DNA from: a virus
Reading direction: 5' to 3' (one strand)
Length of the DNA stretch: 64,000 nt
IMG/VR virus record: IMGVR_UViG_3300043411_002463
Span: 1 to 64,000 of that record
The notes beneath the pieces were generated by a model, which worked only from the letters and a program-made list of their open reading frames with translations, did no database searches and had not been told where the DNA came from. Shown piece by piece: positions 1 to 9,800 of the stretch (the stretch's first letter is position 1; the number at the start of each line of letters is the position of its first letter). Position numbers and translations under genes: made by a program.

Positions 1-19
1 TGTGTATTTAGAAAGAAAA

Positions 20-30
20 TTTAACATAAT
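20..30 (+). promoter_or_regulatory. candidate phage promoter element
   Basis: The 11-mer TTTAACATAAT occurs here 45 bases before the start codon at 75, and the identical 11-mer occurs at 15,281 before the tail tube gene. Related AT-rich words precede other tail genes (12,795, 17,053, 31,124). A second similar word, TTGTTATAATAATG, lies at 64-77 but runs into the start codon. Recurrence upstream of transcription units is what is seen; promoter function is inferred. In DNA this AT-rich such words also occur by chance. Confidence 0.3.
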
Positions 31-74
31 AAAAGATTTAATAACACCTCATTAATCATTATTTTGTTATAATA

Positions 75-1676
75 ATGATGTCTTGTTTTGAAAATTATCC
101 TTACTATATTCCACACACTGAAGTTGGTTTAATAGCAGCTGACTCTCAAAATGATGGATATTCTATTGCTTTGGTTTGGAATAAGGCTTACCAAGCTCCT
201 AATACCTACACTTTAGGTTACAATATTTATTATTCAACAAATAAAGAAGATTTATTTAGTGAGGGACCAAAATATTTACACCTTAATGGTACAGCCGTAA
301 TTTTATTAGATTTCGTACCTGGTGATAGTTATTATTTTGCAGTTAGAGCAACACAATTTTCTTCTAGTTGGATAAATCCAAGTCTTTTACCAGATTCTGG
401 TGACTCTAAAACTTATCCAGAATCAGGATTATCTCAAGATATTGGTACAAACGATGCATCAATATTTTTAACAGATATTAATGAATTTCCTAATTATGGA
501 GTCGTTAAAATTGGTGGAGAATTAATAAAATATAATAATAAAGATTTGTTAACAAGTTCTTTAACTGGATTAACTAGAGGTTTTCTAAGCACTACACCAA
601 GAATTCATACAATTGATGGTTATGATGGATACGATAACTTAGACCCATTTGTTAAATTTTTCAAAGGTTTAGAGGAAAAAAACCAAAAAATAATGTTTGA
701 AACAAATAGTTTCACTTATCCTAATTATGCTTATACAGAAGCTGATGGTTACAAATATGTTGATAAAGATATTTTAAATACAAATTTAACAGCCTCAGAT
801 TCACAATTGGTAAATTCTCCATCTTTTGATTTTATTGGTTGGAGAAGAATTAATCCATCTGATTTATTATCTGGAAAATGTGTCCCATCATATTTTGGAG
901 GAGTTCATTATTGTGCAGATGGCTATGATGGTGTTGGTCGTAGACTTAAGGGAATGTCGGTTAATGATGAATCCTTTAGACGAGAAGAGTTACTACTTGA
1001 ACAAACTGGCAAGCCCGCTGTATTATTAAAGTACAATTACACTGGAGTGCGTTGCTCTTGTTTCAAGTCTCCAAATGAGTATGCGGTCGATCGTTGTCCA
1101 AAATGCTATGGTACAGGTTTTGTGGTTGGCTATCAACAATTCTTTAACTCAAGAAGATCTGATGGTAGGATCTTGGTAAGATTTGATGCTACTGAAGAAG
1201 ACTTGCCAGTACAAGAAGCTGGTATTGAAAATACTTTAAGTCCAAATGCTTGGACCCTATCTTATCCAGCAGTTAAAGATAGGGATATAATAATTTTTTA
1301 TGATTCATATAATACTTCTCAAGAAGATTCTAGATTTGAGGTATTAAATGTTACAAGAAATTTGTTATTATTTGGGGTTCAAGGCGCTCAAAAGATGAGA
1401 TTACAACGTATTCGCAAAACTGATGTGGCTTATAAGATCCCGGTTTTTGCGGATTCTTCAACCATGCCTTCAACATTAACCTCCAGTATTAGTTCAAGTC
1501 CAGGTATTTTACCACATACACATGCTATTCAGATTAGTGAAAATATTTTGAGTATAGGTCAAATAAATCAATTATCTGGAATGGGCGGAGTGAATAATCA
1601 ACAACAGCATAACCATCCAATAATTAATGGCGTTGTGCAACCTGTACTTGGACATACACACACAATAATATTATGA
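75..1676 (+). CDS. virion structural protein with FnIII-like domain, Cys cluster and His-rich C-terminus
   Basis: A 533-residue protein, probably part of the neck, baseplate or a fibre. Residues about 15-95 read like a fibronectin type III fold (conserved W, LGYNIYYS, PGDSYYFAVRA). Residues about 126-180 match the small beta domain common in phage tail proteins (FP..G.VKIGGE.IKY...L..LTRG). A CSC pair (327, 329) and CPKCYGTGF (341-349) form a probable zinc site. The C-terminal 60 residues carry HTH, HNH and HTHT motifs, like the metal-binding HxH motifs of phage fibre tips. Asp-Gly-Tyr occurs five times. Two adjacent ATGs (75, 78) are possible starts and neither has a clear Shine-Dalgarno sequence. 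The stop overlaps the next start (ATGA). Exact role in the particle is not recognisable from sequence. Confidence 0.6.
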   Translation: MMSCFENYPYYIPHTEVGLIAADSQNDGYSIALVWNKAYQAPNTYTLGYNIYYSTNKEDLFSEGPKYLHLNGTAVILLDFVPGDSYYFAVRATQFSSSWINPSLLPDSGDSKTYPESGLSQDIGTNDASIFLTDINEFPNYGVVKIGGELIKYNNKDLLTSSLTGLTRGFLSTTPRIHTIDGYDGYDNLDPFVKFFKGLEEKNQKIMFETNSFTYPNYAYTEADGYKYVDKDILNTNLTASDSQLVNSPSFDFIGWRRINPSDLLSGKCVPSYFGGVHYCADGYDGVGRRLKGMSVNDESFRREELLLEQTGKPAVLLKYNYTGVRCSCFKSPNEYAVDRCPKCYGTGFVVGYQQFFNSRRSDGRILVRFDATEEDLPVQEAGIENTLSPNAWTLSYPAVKDRDIIIFYDSYNTSQEDSRFEVLNVTRNLLLFGVQGAQKMRLQRIRKTDVAYKIPVFADSSTMPSTLTSSISSSPGILPHTHAIQISENILSIGQINQLSGMGGVNNQQQHNHPIINGVVQPVLGHTHTIIL

Positions 1677-2626
1677 TAAAAATATCTATAGAACATTTTG
1701 AAAAGAAAATTGAAGATCTTGAAGAAGAATTAAAACAAAAAATGTTAAAAGAAAAAGATTTAAATAAAGATGAACAATTATTGTTACAGCACAATATTGT
1801 TCCTTTGAGATTTAATGAAGGTTCAAGTTTTCTAGGTCAGGGTGCTTATTCTACTGTTTATGATTGTATGTATGAAGGCAAACATTGTGTTGCTAAAGTT
1901 ACTAAATCTTCTAATGATGTTGATGCCGTTACTAAATTAGTTAAAATAAAATCAAGATTAGGACCTTTAGGAAAACATATTTTAAATGTAGTTAAGATCA
2001 TAAATGATGACCAAATATTTATTATTTTGGTTGAATTTTTAAAACCAACCAACATTCATATTAAAGATCTATTTTGGAATCAGTTTCCAACAAAACCATC
2101 AGATAAACAAATTCATCAAAGAAAACAGATAGTTTTTCAAGATAAGATTATTAAAATTATTGCAAAAAATGTTGTAAATCATGTGTCAAGAAATTCATTC
2201 AGTGAAGATTTTTGTGAGTTCTTAATGAATTTAATTATTAGTTTTATCAAAACTAATAAAGAAAGAATACCTGAATCAAGTTATTATTTAAGCGAAGAAT
2301 TAAAAGAATATTGTCTTAGAAATAATGATTTTTTAAATTATGTTAAAGAAATTCCTTATAGATATCCAAATTATTTAGCTGAAAGAATTGGTGAAATTCT
2401 TTTTAAAGAATTGGCAATTGTATCATATAATAAATTACCAACAGATAATTATGAAGAAAACAATTCAGTAGTTTTATTACCAGAAGTTAGAAGTTTATTT
2501 AAATGTTTAAAATTACTAGCTGATATGGGAATTTTATTCAGAGATCTACATGTAGATAATGTTATGGAAAGAAATGATGGTACCTTAGTTATTTCTGATC
2601 CAGGAAGATTTGGATTTGCAAATTAA
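1673..2626 (+). CDS. protein-kinase-like protein
   Basis: A 317-residue protein with the hallmarks of the eukaryotic-type kinase superfamily. A glycine-rich loop (GQGAYSTVYDC, about residues 58-68) is followed by a VAK strand whose Lys would hold ATP. Near the C-terminus come a catalytic loop, RDLHVDNVM (catalytic Asp about 292, Asn about 296), and a metal-binding DPG in place of DFG (about 309-311). About 140 residues, mostly helical and lysine-rich, separate the N-lobe from the catalytic loop, and the chain ends only a few residues after DPG, so there is no activation segment or full C-lobe. Short phage kinases or phosphotransferases of this layout (DLHxxNVM ... DP) are known, but their substrates are not. 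The start overlaps the previous stop (ATGA), implying coupled translation with a virion protein gene. Active kinase versus pseudokinase cannot be settled here. Confidence 0.7.
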   Translation: MIKISIEHFEKKIEDLEEELKQKMLKEKDLNKDEQLLLQHNIVPLRFNEGSSFLGQGAYSTVYDCMYEGKHCVAKVTKSSNDVDAVTKLVKIKSRLGPLGKHILNVVKIINDDQIFIILVEFLKPTNIHIKDLFWNQFPTKPSDKQIHQRKQIVFQDKIIKIIAKNVVNHVSRNSFSEDFCEFLMNLIISFIKTNKERIPESSYYLSEELKEYCLRNNDFLNYVKEIPYRYPNYLAERIGEILFKELAIVSYNKLPTDNYEENNSVVLLPEVRSLFKCLKLLADMGILFRDLHVDNVMERNDGTLVISDPGRFGFAN

Positions 2627-2712
2627 TTATTATATAAACTTTATTTTAAATATTTAATCTTAGTCTCTTAGATTCTTCTTTCTTTATTCTTTCTCTTTTA
2701 CAAGAAATCTTT

Positions 2713-2768
2713 AAGATCTTTAATTAATTCATTCACTTCGTTCATTCATTAATTAAAGATCTTGATTT
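2713..2768. terminator. long AT-rich hairpin, probable terminator after the kinase gene
   Basis: Two perfectly complementary 16-base arms, AAGATCTTTAATTAAT (2,713-2,728) and its reverse complement (2,748-2,763), enclose a 19-base loop. On the + strand the stem is followed almost at once by a run of five T (2,766-2,770). The stem is long but poor in G+C, so termination is likely rather than certain. It could work on either strand. Confidence 0.55.
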
Positions 2769-2832
2769 TTCTATTGATTTACTTTAGATCTTTTTTAATC
2801 AAGATCAGAAATCTCTTGATATAAATGAAATT

Positions 2833-2863
2833 GGAGGTCGGGGGGATTATTAAGGGGGGTAGG
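2833..2863 (+). promoter_or_regulatory. G-rich tract with two G6 runs
   Basis: Within about 30 bases there are GG, GG, GGGGGG, GGGGGG and GG (2,833-34, 2,836-37, 2,840-45, 2,854-59, 2,862-63) in a genome where G runs are rare. GGAGG (2,833-2,837) is a perfect Shine-Dalgarno core but lies about 80 bases before the next ATG. The tract could form a two-tier G-quadruplex in DNA or RNA, or be a protein-binding site. Function is inferred only. Confidence 0.4.
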
Positions 2864-2889
2864 AACAAGTTTCCAGATAATAAATTGGG

Positions 2890-2914
2890 ATAATATCTAA
2901 TTTTTAGATATTAT
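2890..2914 (+). promoter_or_regulatory. 11-bp hairpin abutting the tailspike start codon
   Basis: ATAATATCTAA (2,890-2,900) pairs perfectly with TTAGATATTAT (2,904-2,914) across a three-T loop, and the ATG at 2,918 begins three bases later. If it folds in mRNA it brings TTGGGA (2,885-2,890) close to the start codon, much as a hairpin does for T4 gene 38, or it may hinder initiation. The left arm also contains the ATAATA word of the candidate promoters, so a DNA-level role is an alternative. Confidence 0.45.
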
Positions 2915-2917
2915 GAT

Positions 2918-5900
2918 ATGACTGATAAATTCATTAGTACCTCTGGTAAAACTCGTCAAGGCGGAGCACCATCCCTTCATAAAAAAGACTTTCTAGCTCA
3001 TACAGATGGTGGAGCGTGGAGACATGCTGCAAATCAAATTGATGTCACTAGCATACCTAGTGTTGGTGGTGATAATGTACAAGATGTTTTAGGTAATATT
3101 GCCAATATTATAAGTAATGCTGGTTCTGGATTCATTTCTATCGGTTCTTCCAATGATGGATATGTTGCTGGTGATTACAACGTAGGTGTTAGTGGTTATT
3201 CAACATTAAAAGAAGCATTTGCAGCAGCTGTTACAGATGATAGATTAACTGCTGGTGGAGTTATTCTATTAATGGCAAATAGATATAAAACATCTGATAC
3301 TATTGAAATTCCGGCAGGAATAACGGTCATAGGAGAAATTACTGGTACAACAATTGTCGGAGAAACAGTAGATGCTCCTATTTTTAGAATTTTAAAACAA
3401 GATACAGTATTGGATATCAATGGAGATTCAGGTACTGGACCTATGTTAACAATGTCAGGTTCTGATTATTATTCTACCAAGTTTTATAATTTAATGATTT
3501 TTGATAATTTGGATGGTTATACAAACATGGGCAATAACTCATTAATAACATCACCAATGATTGAAGTTCAACGTGGAGCAAACTTTGAATGTGAGAGGGT
3601 TTCCTTTTTTGGTAGAGTAGCTTCTGGTGTTGTTTTAAATAGATCTAAAACACCAGCAGCAATAGGAACAACAACTGGAAATACAAATGGAACAACAATT
3701 TCAGTAAGAAATTGTTTTATTGATGGTGTTAAAAACGCAATTAATTTTACTACAGCTTTGGGAGATGTAGATACATTAGATGTTTCAAATTGTAGAATTA
3801 GATTCTTTGGTGCAGAGGGTGCATCGCAAACAAGTTCAGACTGTGCAATTATTTCATCTTTAGCTAAAATAAATATTCATAATAATTTTATTTTAGGAGC
3901 TGGAAGTAAGTGTTGGCACATTATCAATTTGGCAACTTCTGGTGGGACCACATCTAATTGTAAGGTTTCATTAATTGGAAATACTGGTTCTGGTGGTTTT
4001 TCAACAATTGCTCATCTTATAATAAATGCAACAGGATTAACATCAATCAGAACAGTATTAGTGGGTAATTCTTGGGGAGTAAATCAAGCCGATTTACAAC
4101 CAAGTGATTGGTACTTTATAGTTAGCTCTGCAGCAACTACAAGCAAATTGGGTGATATTTTTGGTTCTGGAGCATTAGATACAGTATTGACTTTATTAGC
4201 AACAAGTGCATTAAATAGAAATTATGTTTATATAATGCCTGGTACTTACAATGTAACACTAAGTAGTGGCACTGCAACAAATGCAAACTTAATAGGAATT
4301 CCAGATACATCATCTTTGGCAAATTCTATCACTATTAATTTGAATTTATCGGGAGCAACTACAGATTCTTTAGGAAATAAGTATATATCTTTAGGATATG
4401 AGTGTAAAAATGTAACATTTTCAAGCTCAACAACCAATCAAACAGTTAATTTTACAAATGATTTAGGTGGAAATATAGTTGTAATAGATCAAGTATATTT
4501 TAGTAATGCAACTTGTAAAGTTAATTTAACAAATTCATTATCTTCTAAAGGTTACTTAATAAGTAATTGTAGATTTGTACAATCTGGATTATTTACAGAA
4601 AATGTATCTTTGGCATTGCCAAAAGCTGGAAGAGCAGAAATTAAAAATTGTTATTTTAATTTATCAGGTTATGCAATTTCTTATGGCGATACTCTTTATG
4701 CTGCAGATACATCATTAACTCCATTATTAATTTCAAATTGTTTTTTTGATGGAACTGGTAAAACAATAAATGCAGCAGCTCCAGGATCTGCCAATTCATA
4801 TTATTTAGATATAAATAATGAATCCACAAATTTTGTCATGGAAAATTGTACCTTTAGTGATGGAACATTATCCACACTAACAACACTAAATAGGTATTTA
4901 TATATTAATTGTAGAAATGTTGATATAAATCAATGTTATTTTGACATACCTTCTTATAGTTATTCTTCACCAGGAACATATAGTTTATCTGCATGTTATT
5001 TAAATTTTATTGAAAATATATCTGTAACAAATAATATTTTCAAATCTGGCTCTAATAATTTAAAAATTGTAAGACCAGCGTCATCTATTACTCAGAACTC
5101 TATATTAATTGATAGTAATAAGTTTACAAATTTAGCCAGCGCTGCTACTCAAACATTATTAGATATTGAATGTGATACTTCTGCGTTTTTGTCTAAAAAT
5201 CCAAGTATAGATATCACAAATAATATATTTAATAACGTTTCAACTGCGGCTTGTAATACTGTTCTTCATGCAGAAGTTACAGGATCTGCATATGAAACGG
5301 GTGGAATTATTCAGGTTTATTCTAGAGGTTCAGATGTCAAATTTACTAACAATACATTAATAGGTACTTGTTATGAACCAACTAGCAATCCTTTTACAAA
5401 TTATTCTGGTGTTTATATAAATACTTATAATTCAGATACTGGTACAACAACAAAGAACAACACAACGATATTTGCAAATAATATAATTAATTTATTCGGC
5501 GCAGCTTATACACCAAATGCTATTGGCAAGGCTGTTTCTTGTGCGCATATTAAAAGTAGTTTAGTAAAAGTTGAAAATAATTTATTAAATTATGAAAATG
5601 CAGGGTCTGCTACTTCAGGATTTAGGGGTCCTTTGATGTTAGAATGTACTGCTATTAATTCTTGGGGTGACGCAATTGTCTCAAATAATACTTTTGGCAG
5701 ATGTAATGCAACAGGCACTCTCGTATCATTAAATGCAACTAAAACTGGATTTATTCATATTGATAATACAAATATTCGTGGTTTAATTACAAATAATACA
5801 TTTTTATCTGAAACACCAGATGGAATTACACAGACAATCATGTATTCTACTTTATCTGCTGCAAGTGAATGGATTGTAGAGCTGAATAAAAATCAAACCA

Positions 5901-6373
5901 AAGTAATTCAATTACGTGGTGGATTTAATGGAATTTCAACAATAAATAATAAATCTATACCAGCTGGATTATCTTCTTCGGTTGAAGAAAATCCAACACA
6001 AGGTTCTGGAAATTATTTAAGATTTGTGTATGCTGATACATCTACCACAGTAACATTTGATAAATATGTTTACTTGGGTGATATCATTCCACATGGAGCT
6101 TATATTGTAAGCATTGCTGTTTCATGGAACATAACTGCCACTGCTACAGGTTCTATTACCTTAACTTTGGATGATACAGCTTTTACAACACCAGAAACAA
6201 CAACTGCCAATATTGCATCTGTTACGTCTGGAACTTTAACAGTAACTCCATCTGCAAACATTTTCGTTTCAGGTTCGGTTTCAGAGCCTTGGTTTAACAT
6301 AAATGCTTCTATTAATTCTGGAACAGCAAAGACCTTAAATATCACAAATATAAACATATCTTATAGATATTAA
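2918..6373 (+). CDS. beta-helix tailspike / tail fibre protein
   Basis: A 1,151-residue protein likely to be a receptor-binding or host-polysaccharide-processing spike. Residues 1-100 look like an attachment head. From about 105 (GGVILLMANRYKTSDTIEIP, then VIGE) a right-handed parallel beta-helix begins, with repeating short strands of the N-C-x-F and NNxF type to about 970. The last 150 residues form a separate beta domain ending INISYRY, resembling the end of the protein encoded at 6,848-11,965 (shared NKNQT, a long beta sandwich, terminal aromatic-Arg-Tyr). Catalytic acids cannot be assigned by eye. It is preceded by a hairpin at the start codon and followed 48 bases later by a membrane-protein gene. 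The fold class is well supported; enzyme activity is not. Confidence 0.75.
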   Translation: MTDKFISTSGKTRQGGAPSLHKKDFLAHTDGGAWRHAANQIDVTSIPSVGGDNVQDVLGNIANIISNAGSGFISIGSSNDGYVAGDYNVGVSGYSTLKEAFAAAVTDDRLTAGGVILLMANRYKTSDTIEIPAGITVIGEITGTTIVGETVDAPIFRILKQDTVLDINGDSGTGPMLTMSGSDYYSTKFYNLMIFDNLDGYTNMGNNSLITSPMIEVQRGANFECERVSFFGRVASGVVLNRSKTPAAIGTTTGNTNGTTISVRNCFIDGVKNAINFTTALGDVDTLDVSNCRIRFFGAEGASQTSSDCAIISSLAKINIHNNFILGAGSKCWHIINLATSGGTTSNCKVSLIGNTGSGGFSTIAHLIINATGLTSIRTVLVGNSWGVNQADLQPSDWYFIVSSAATTSKLGDIFGSGALDTVLTLLATSALNRNYVYIMPGTYNVTLSSGTATNANLIGIPDTSSLANSITINLNLSGATTDSLGNKYISLGYECKNVTFSSSTTNQTVNFTNDLGGNIVVIDQVYFSNATCKVNLTNSLSSKGYLISNCRFVQSGLFTENVSLALPKAGRAEIKNCYFNLSGYAISYGDTLYAADTSLTPLLISNCFFDGTGKTINAAAPGSANSYYLDINNESTNFVMENCTFSDGTLSTLTTLNRYLYINCRNVDINQCYFDIPSYSYSSPGTYSLSACYLNFIENISVTNNIFKSGSNNLKIVRPASSITQNSILIDSNKFTNLASAATQTLLDIECDTSAFLSKNPSIDITNNIFNNVSTAACNTVLHAEVTGSAYETGGIIQVYSRGSDVKFTNNTLIGTCYEPTSNPFTNYSGVYINTYNSDTGTTTKNNTTIFANNIINLFGAAYTPNAIGKAVSCAHIKSSLVKVENNLLNYENAGSATSGFRGPLMLECTAINSWGDAIVSNNTFGRCNATGTLVSLNATKTGFIHIDNTNIRGLITNNTFLSETPDGITQTIMYSTLSAASEWIVELNKNQTKVIQLRGGFNGISTINNKSIPAGLSSSVEENPTQGSGNYLRFVYADTSTTVTFDKYVYLGDIIPHGAYIVSIAVSWNITATATGSITLTLDDTAFTTPETTTANIASVTSGTLTVTPSANIFVSGSVSEPWFNINASINSGTAKTLNITNINISYRY

Positions 6374-6421
6374 GTTAATATTTTCGCATCTTTTTAGAAC
6401 TTTAATTCTTTAGGGGATGTT

Positions 6422-6844
6422 ATGGATCAGTTTACAGATGTATTAAATTCAATTTTATCAATTTTTTCACCAGCTATAATTATTTTTATGGTTGTAATAT
6501 TTGCCTGCGTTTCTGCACAAAGAAAAATATTAGAATTGTTTTTCAAAAGATTTTGGCAAAAAGTATTAACTGCTGGGAATTGGTGGAATACATTATATAA
6601 TGAATTGTTTTTGCCAGCTGGTCCTGTTGTTACAGGTTTGGTATTGGCATTAATTTTTCCAAACTATCCATTTCCCGAATTTGTTGGAACATCTTTAGCA
6701 GCAAGGCTATTTTTTGGTATATTTGCAGGCTTAGTTTCGGGCTGGGCATATGCAAGAGTTAAAAAATTATTTTTAACAAAAGTTGAACAACTTGAAGAAC
6801 AGTTGAAAACTGAAGAAGAAAACAAAGATAAGTCACAAGAATAA
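6422..6844 (+). CDS. small membrane protein, holin-like candidate
   Basis: A 140-residue protein with three hydrophobic segments (about 13-31, 66-80 and 93-110) and a highly charged coiled-coil-like tail (about 117-140, rich in E, K and Q). A good ribosome site (AGGGGAT) precedes the ATG. It sits between two spike genes and ends three bases before the next one. Three membrane spans plus a charged C-terminus fits class I holins, but no endolysin gene is next to it, and a role in fibre attachment or superinfection exclusion is equally possible. No family is recognised. Confidence 0.5.
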   Translation: MDQFTDVLNSILSIFSPAIIIFMVVIFACVSAQRKILELFFKRFWQKVLTAGNWWNTLYNELFLPAGPVVTGLVLALIFPNYPFPEFVGTSLAARLFFGIFAGLVSGWAYARVKKLFLTKVEQLEEQLKTEEENKDKSQE

Positions 6845-6847
6845 AAT

Positions 6848-9800
6848 ATGACCATATATCCAGATCAATTAGATGATGATGAGTCTTTACCACGCGTTTC
6901 AGATAATATTACTGAAACAGGTCAAGAAGCAATCAATGCTATACGTGATGCTATCTTTGCTATACAAGAAGCTTTAGGAACGAATCCAAATAAAGCTTTG
7001 TCTAGCATCTCTAATTTTTTGGATGTATCTCATAATTCGGACGGAACTTTAAGAAATTCTGCTCTTACATCAATAGGTTTAGTTACATTGCCAATTACTA
7101 ACTCTCAAGTAGGAAGTAATGCTGGAATTGATGAAACTAAACTAAACTTGGCTCATAGTACTACTGATTTATACACACTAGTATCAGGAAATTCTGCTTT
7201 AATATCTTCTTTAACTTCATTTTTAAACCAAACAAACACAGATTTTTTACTTCATATTTCTGGTGCTGATAAATTATCAGATAGCATTACTGATAATAGA
7301 CATGTCGCAAGTCATATTGATCTAAATGCCGTTCCAATAGATTCAAGAGATGCAACATACTCTTGGTCAGGTTTGTTCGATAAAGACGGAATAATTAGAG
7401 CTGCTTCCACAGTAGCAGAAGCATTATTGGAAATTAACAATGAATTTGTTGATCATCAAAACGCAGTTGCAGATGCTCACGTTGCAACAGCTATTACAGT
7501 AGATACTGATAATTTTATTGAAATTCCTTCAACAAATACTACTGTTCAAAAAGTTTTGGAATATTTAGATCAATCAGAAGTTTTAAATCTTGGACAACAT
7601 AGAGCAACACAACACGCAAATGCTATTGCAAAGATTTCAAGATCTGAAGTTTTAGATTTTGATGGATATGGTGCTGCAATAGTTCCATCAACGGTTGTAC
7701 ATACTTATTTAACTCATGCTCCAAATACATCTCCCGTTGATGATTTATCTATTGGTGATAATGTTGTAAAATTTGTACCAACAAACACATCATTTAATTT
7801 TGATGCCTATTTTAGTCAAGTTAAAGTAGGACAAGTAATTAGAATAAATTATGGAAATGGATTAGAAGCATCTTACCCAATTGAATCCATTAGATATACA
7901 CCATCAGTAGAATGGATTGTTAGAACAAATGGTGTAAATCTTTGTGAAATTACTGATGGTACAGCCACTGCAAGAATTGATAATTCTTTGGATGATAGAG
8001 ACACTCATGGAATTTTTGCCACAGCTCATGCTAGCGGAGTAACATATACTGGATTTATTCCAAGCGTAATTGTTTCTAATCCAAAAGCAGCTTCTGTATT
8101 AGGTTTGGGTTTTGATGCTGGTCAAATAAACTCAGAACATTACAAATTATACTTACAATTTTATCCATCAGGTAATCCTATTGAAAAATCAATATTATTA
8201 CCTGCTATTGATGTTACTGGAGATGCGGGTGCTAATCCAGGCTCTTATTCTTTAGAATCTATTGTCGAAAGTTGCAATAACGAATTTAGAAGAATTGGTT
8301 TTAATTTAAGATTCATGGCTTATCAACATAATGGTGAGTTTGGAATTAAGTTAACTGATTGTATTGATAATGCAAGTTTTTCAATAATAACTGGAGATAA
8401 TTCTTCTGGTACATTATCAACTAGTGTTTATACAGAAAATGTTATTGGTGGCTCTTCTTTAGATTCTTTTGATGCTTTGGGTTTAGGTGCAAATGGAATA
8501 AATTTTGCCAGCCCAGTTTATCAAACAACTTGGGTTGATGAAACTTCTGCCCAACTTCCAACAAAACTTGCAGTGCCATTAAGAAAAAGATATGCAATAG
8601 TTAATGGAATAAAAGTTGATGATTTTGCTAGTATGTATTTAGCAAATTCTGAAGGCTATTGGGATGGTTATATTTCAGCAAAAAATCAAATAAGTTCATC
8701 TACTATAGAAGTAACTTATACAGTATTACATAATTTAGCTCCTTCTGGATTAAAATCTGGCAAAACAATTACAATTCAACCAACAGTAGATTATACTGAT
8801 GCTTTGTATTCTGATGTTGATTATGGTAGATTCATAATAAAATCTGTTAATTTTATTGGAGCTTGTGGTACATCTCCATCATTGACACAGATTACAGTAA
8901 TTTCTGGTGTTCATGCGAGCGAAGATCCAATTCCTGCGACGGCAGCAATTGGCACAGATGTAAAACTTTATTTTTATGATGATTCTGTAAGTTTTAATGC
9001 ACAAAATTTAATTGATGATAGCGTAAGCTCATATCAGTATAAAAGATTTATGGAAATCTTTGTTACAGATGAGGGTAAAACATTATCACATGAACGTGCA
9101 AGAATGCTTGTTCAATCAGAAAGTTCAACCCAATTAAATTCAAACTATTTACAAATATTAGACGTCGCTCCTAAACTAAGAGGCTATTTAGATTCATCAA
9201 CAACTCAATTTAATAAATATATAAGATTATATATTTTAAATTATAATATTGCTGATGGAACTTTTGATGGTTATCTTGGTAAAAGAGATCCATCTTCTAT
9301 TAATATTTTCAAAACTGGAAATGTTACAAAAGGAAGAAAGAATGTTCCTGTAAGATTCTATGATGAAACTAATGTTGATTATATAGAGTTTTTGTTCAAA
9401 GATACAAGTACATATCCTGGTGTCAATCTTTTATCAACAGATAGTCCAAGATATATAGACCTAGAATTATTTAATTCATTGCAACTAAATGATGAATTAT
9501 TTTATGTTTCTTCTTGTCAATTAACTTGGGGTGTTTTGGGTAACCAAAACATGATTCAATATCTAACTGATAGAAGACAATTTGGTTCTGTTGATGAAAC
9601 AGATTTTACCAATTCAGCTAAAAATTATATTTCAAGTGTATCAAAATATTTAGATAGTAATGGTATTTTCTTCGGATTTGAACTAGATGAAATAAGTTCT
9701 ATTGTTGATAGCGGTGAAATATTCTTTAAGGGTGGAACTTGTTTAATTAATGGTAAAGTTTTGGCTTGTAATAATAATTCAATAACAATCCCAAGAATTT

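Larger units (their letters stand above)
2627..2917. other. regulatory intergenic region before the tailspike gene
   Basis: This is the longest non-coding stretch in the window (291 bases). In order it holds a pyrimidine-rich run (about 2,656-2,702), a strong AT-rich hairpin (2,713-2,763), an alternative overlapping pairing (GATCTTGATT at 2,758 with AATCAAGATC at 2,797), a G-rich tract (2,833-2,863) and a hairpin directly before the ATG (2,890-2,914). An ATG at 2,825 opens a 22-codon frame ending in TAA at 2,891-2,893 that reads through the G-tract; it lacks a clear ribosome site and I do not call it a gene, but a leader peptide is possible. No tRNA-like fold was noticed. Confidence 0.6.

Noticed and set aside
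826-1029. 67-residue + strand frame inside the first gene
   Set aside because: An out-of-frame shadow of the 75-1,676 gene with no independent start signal.
2825-2893. 22-codon ORF through the G-rich tract
   Set aside because: No clear Shine-Dalgarno sequence, very short, and unusual codons; kept only as an idea under the G-tract finding.
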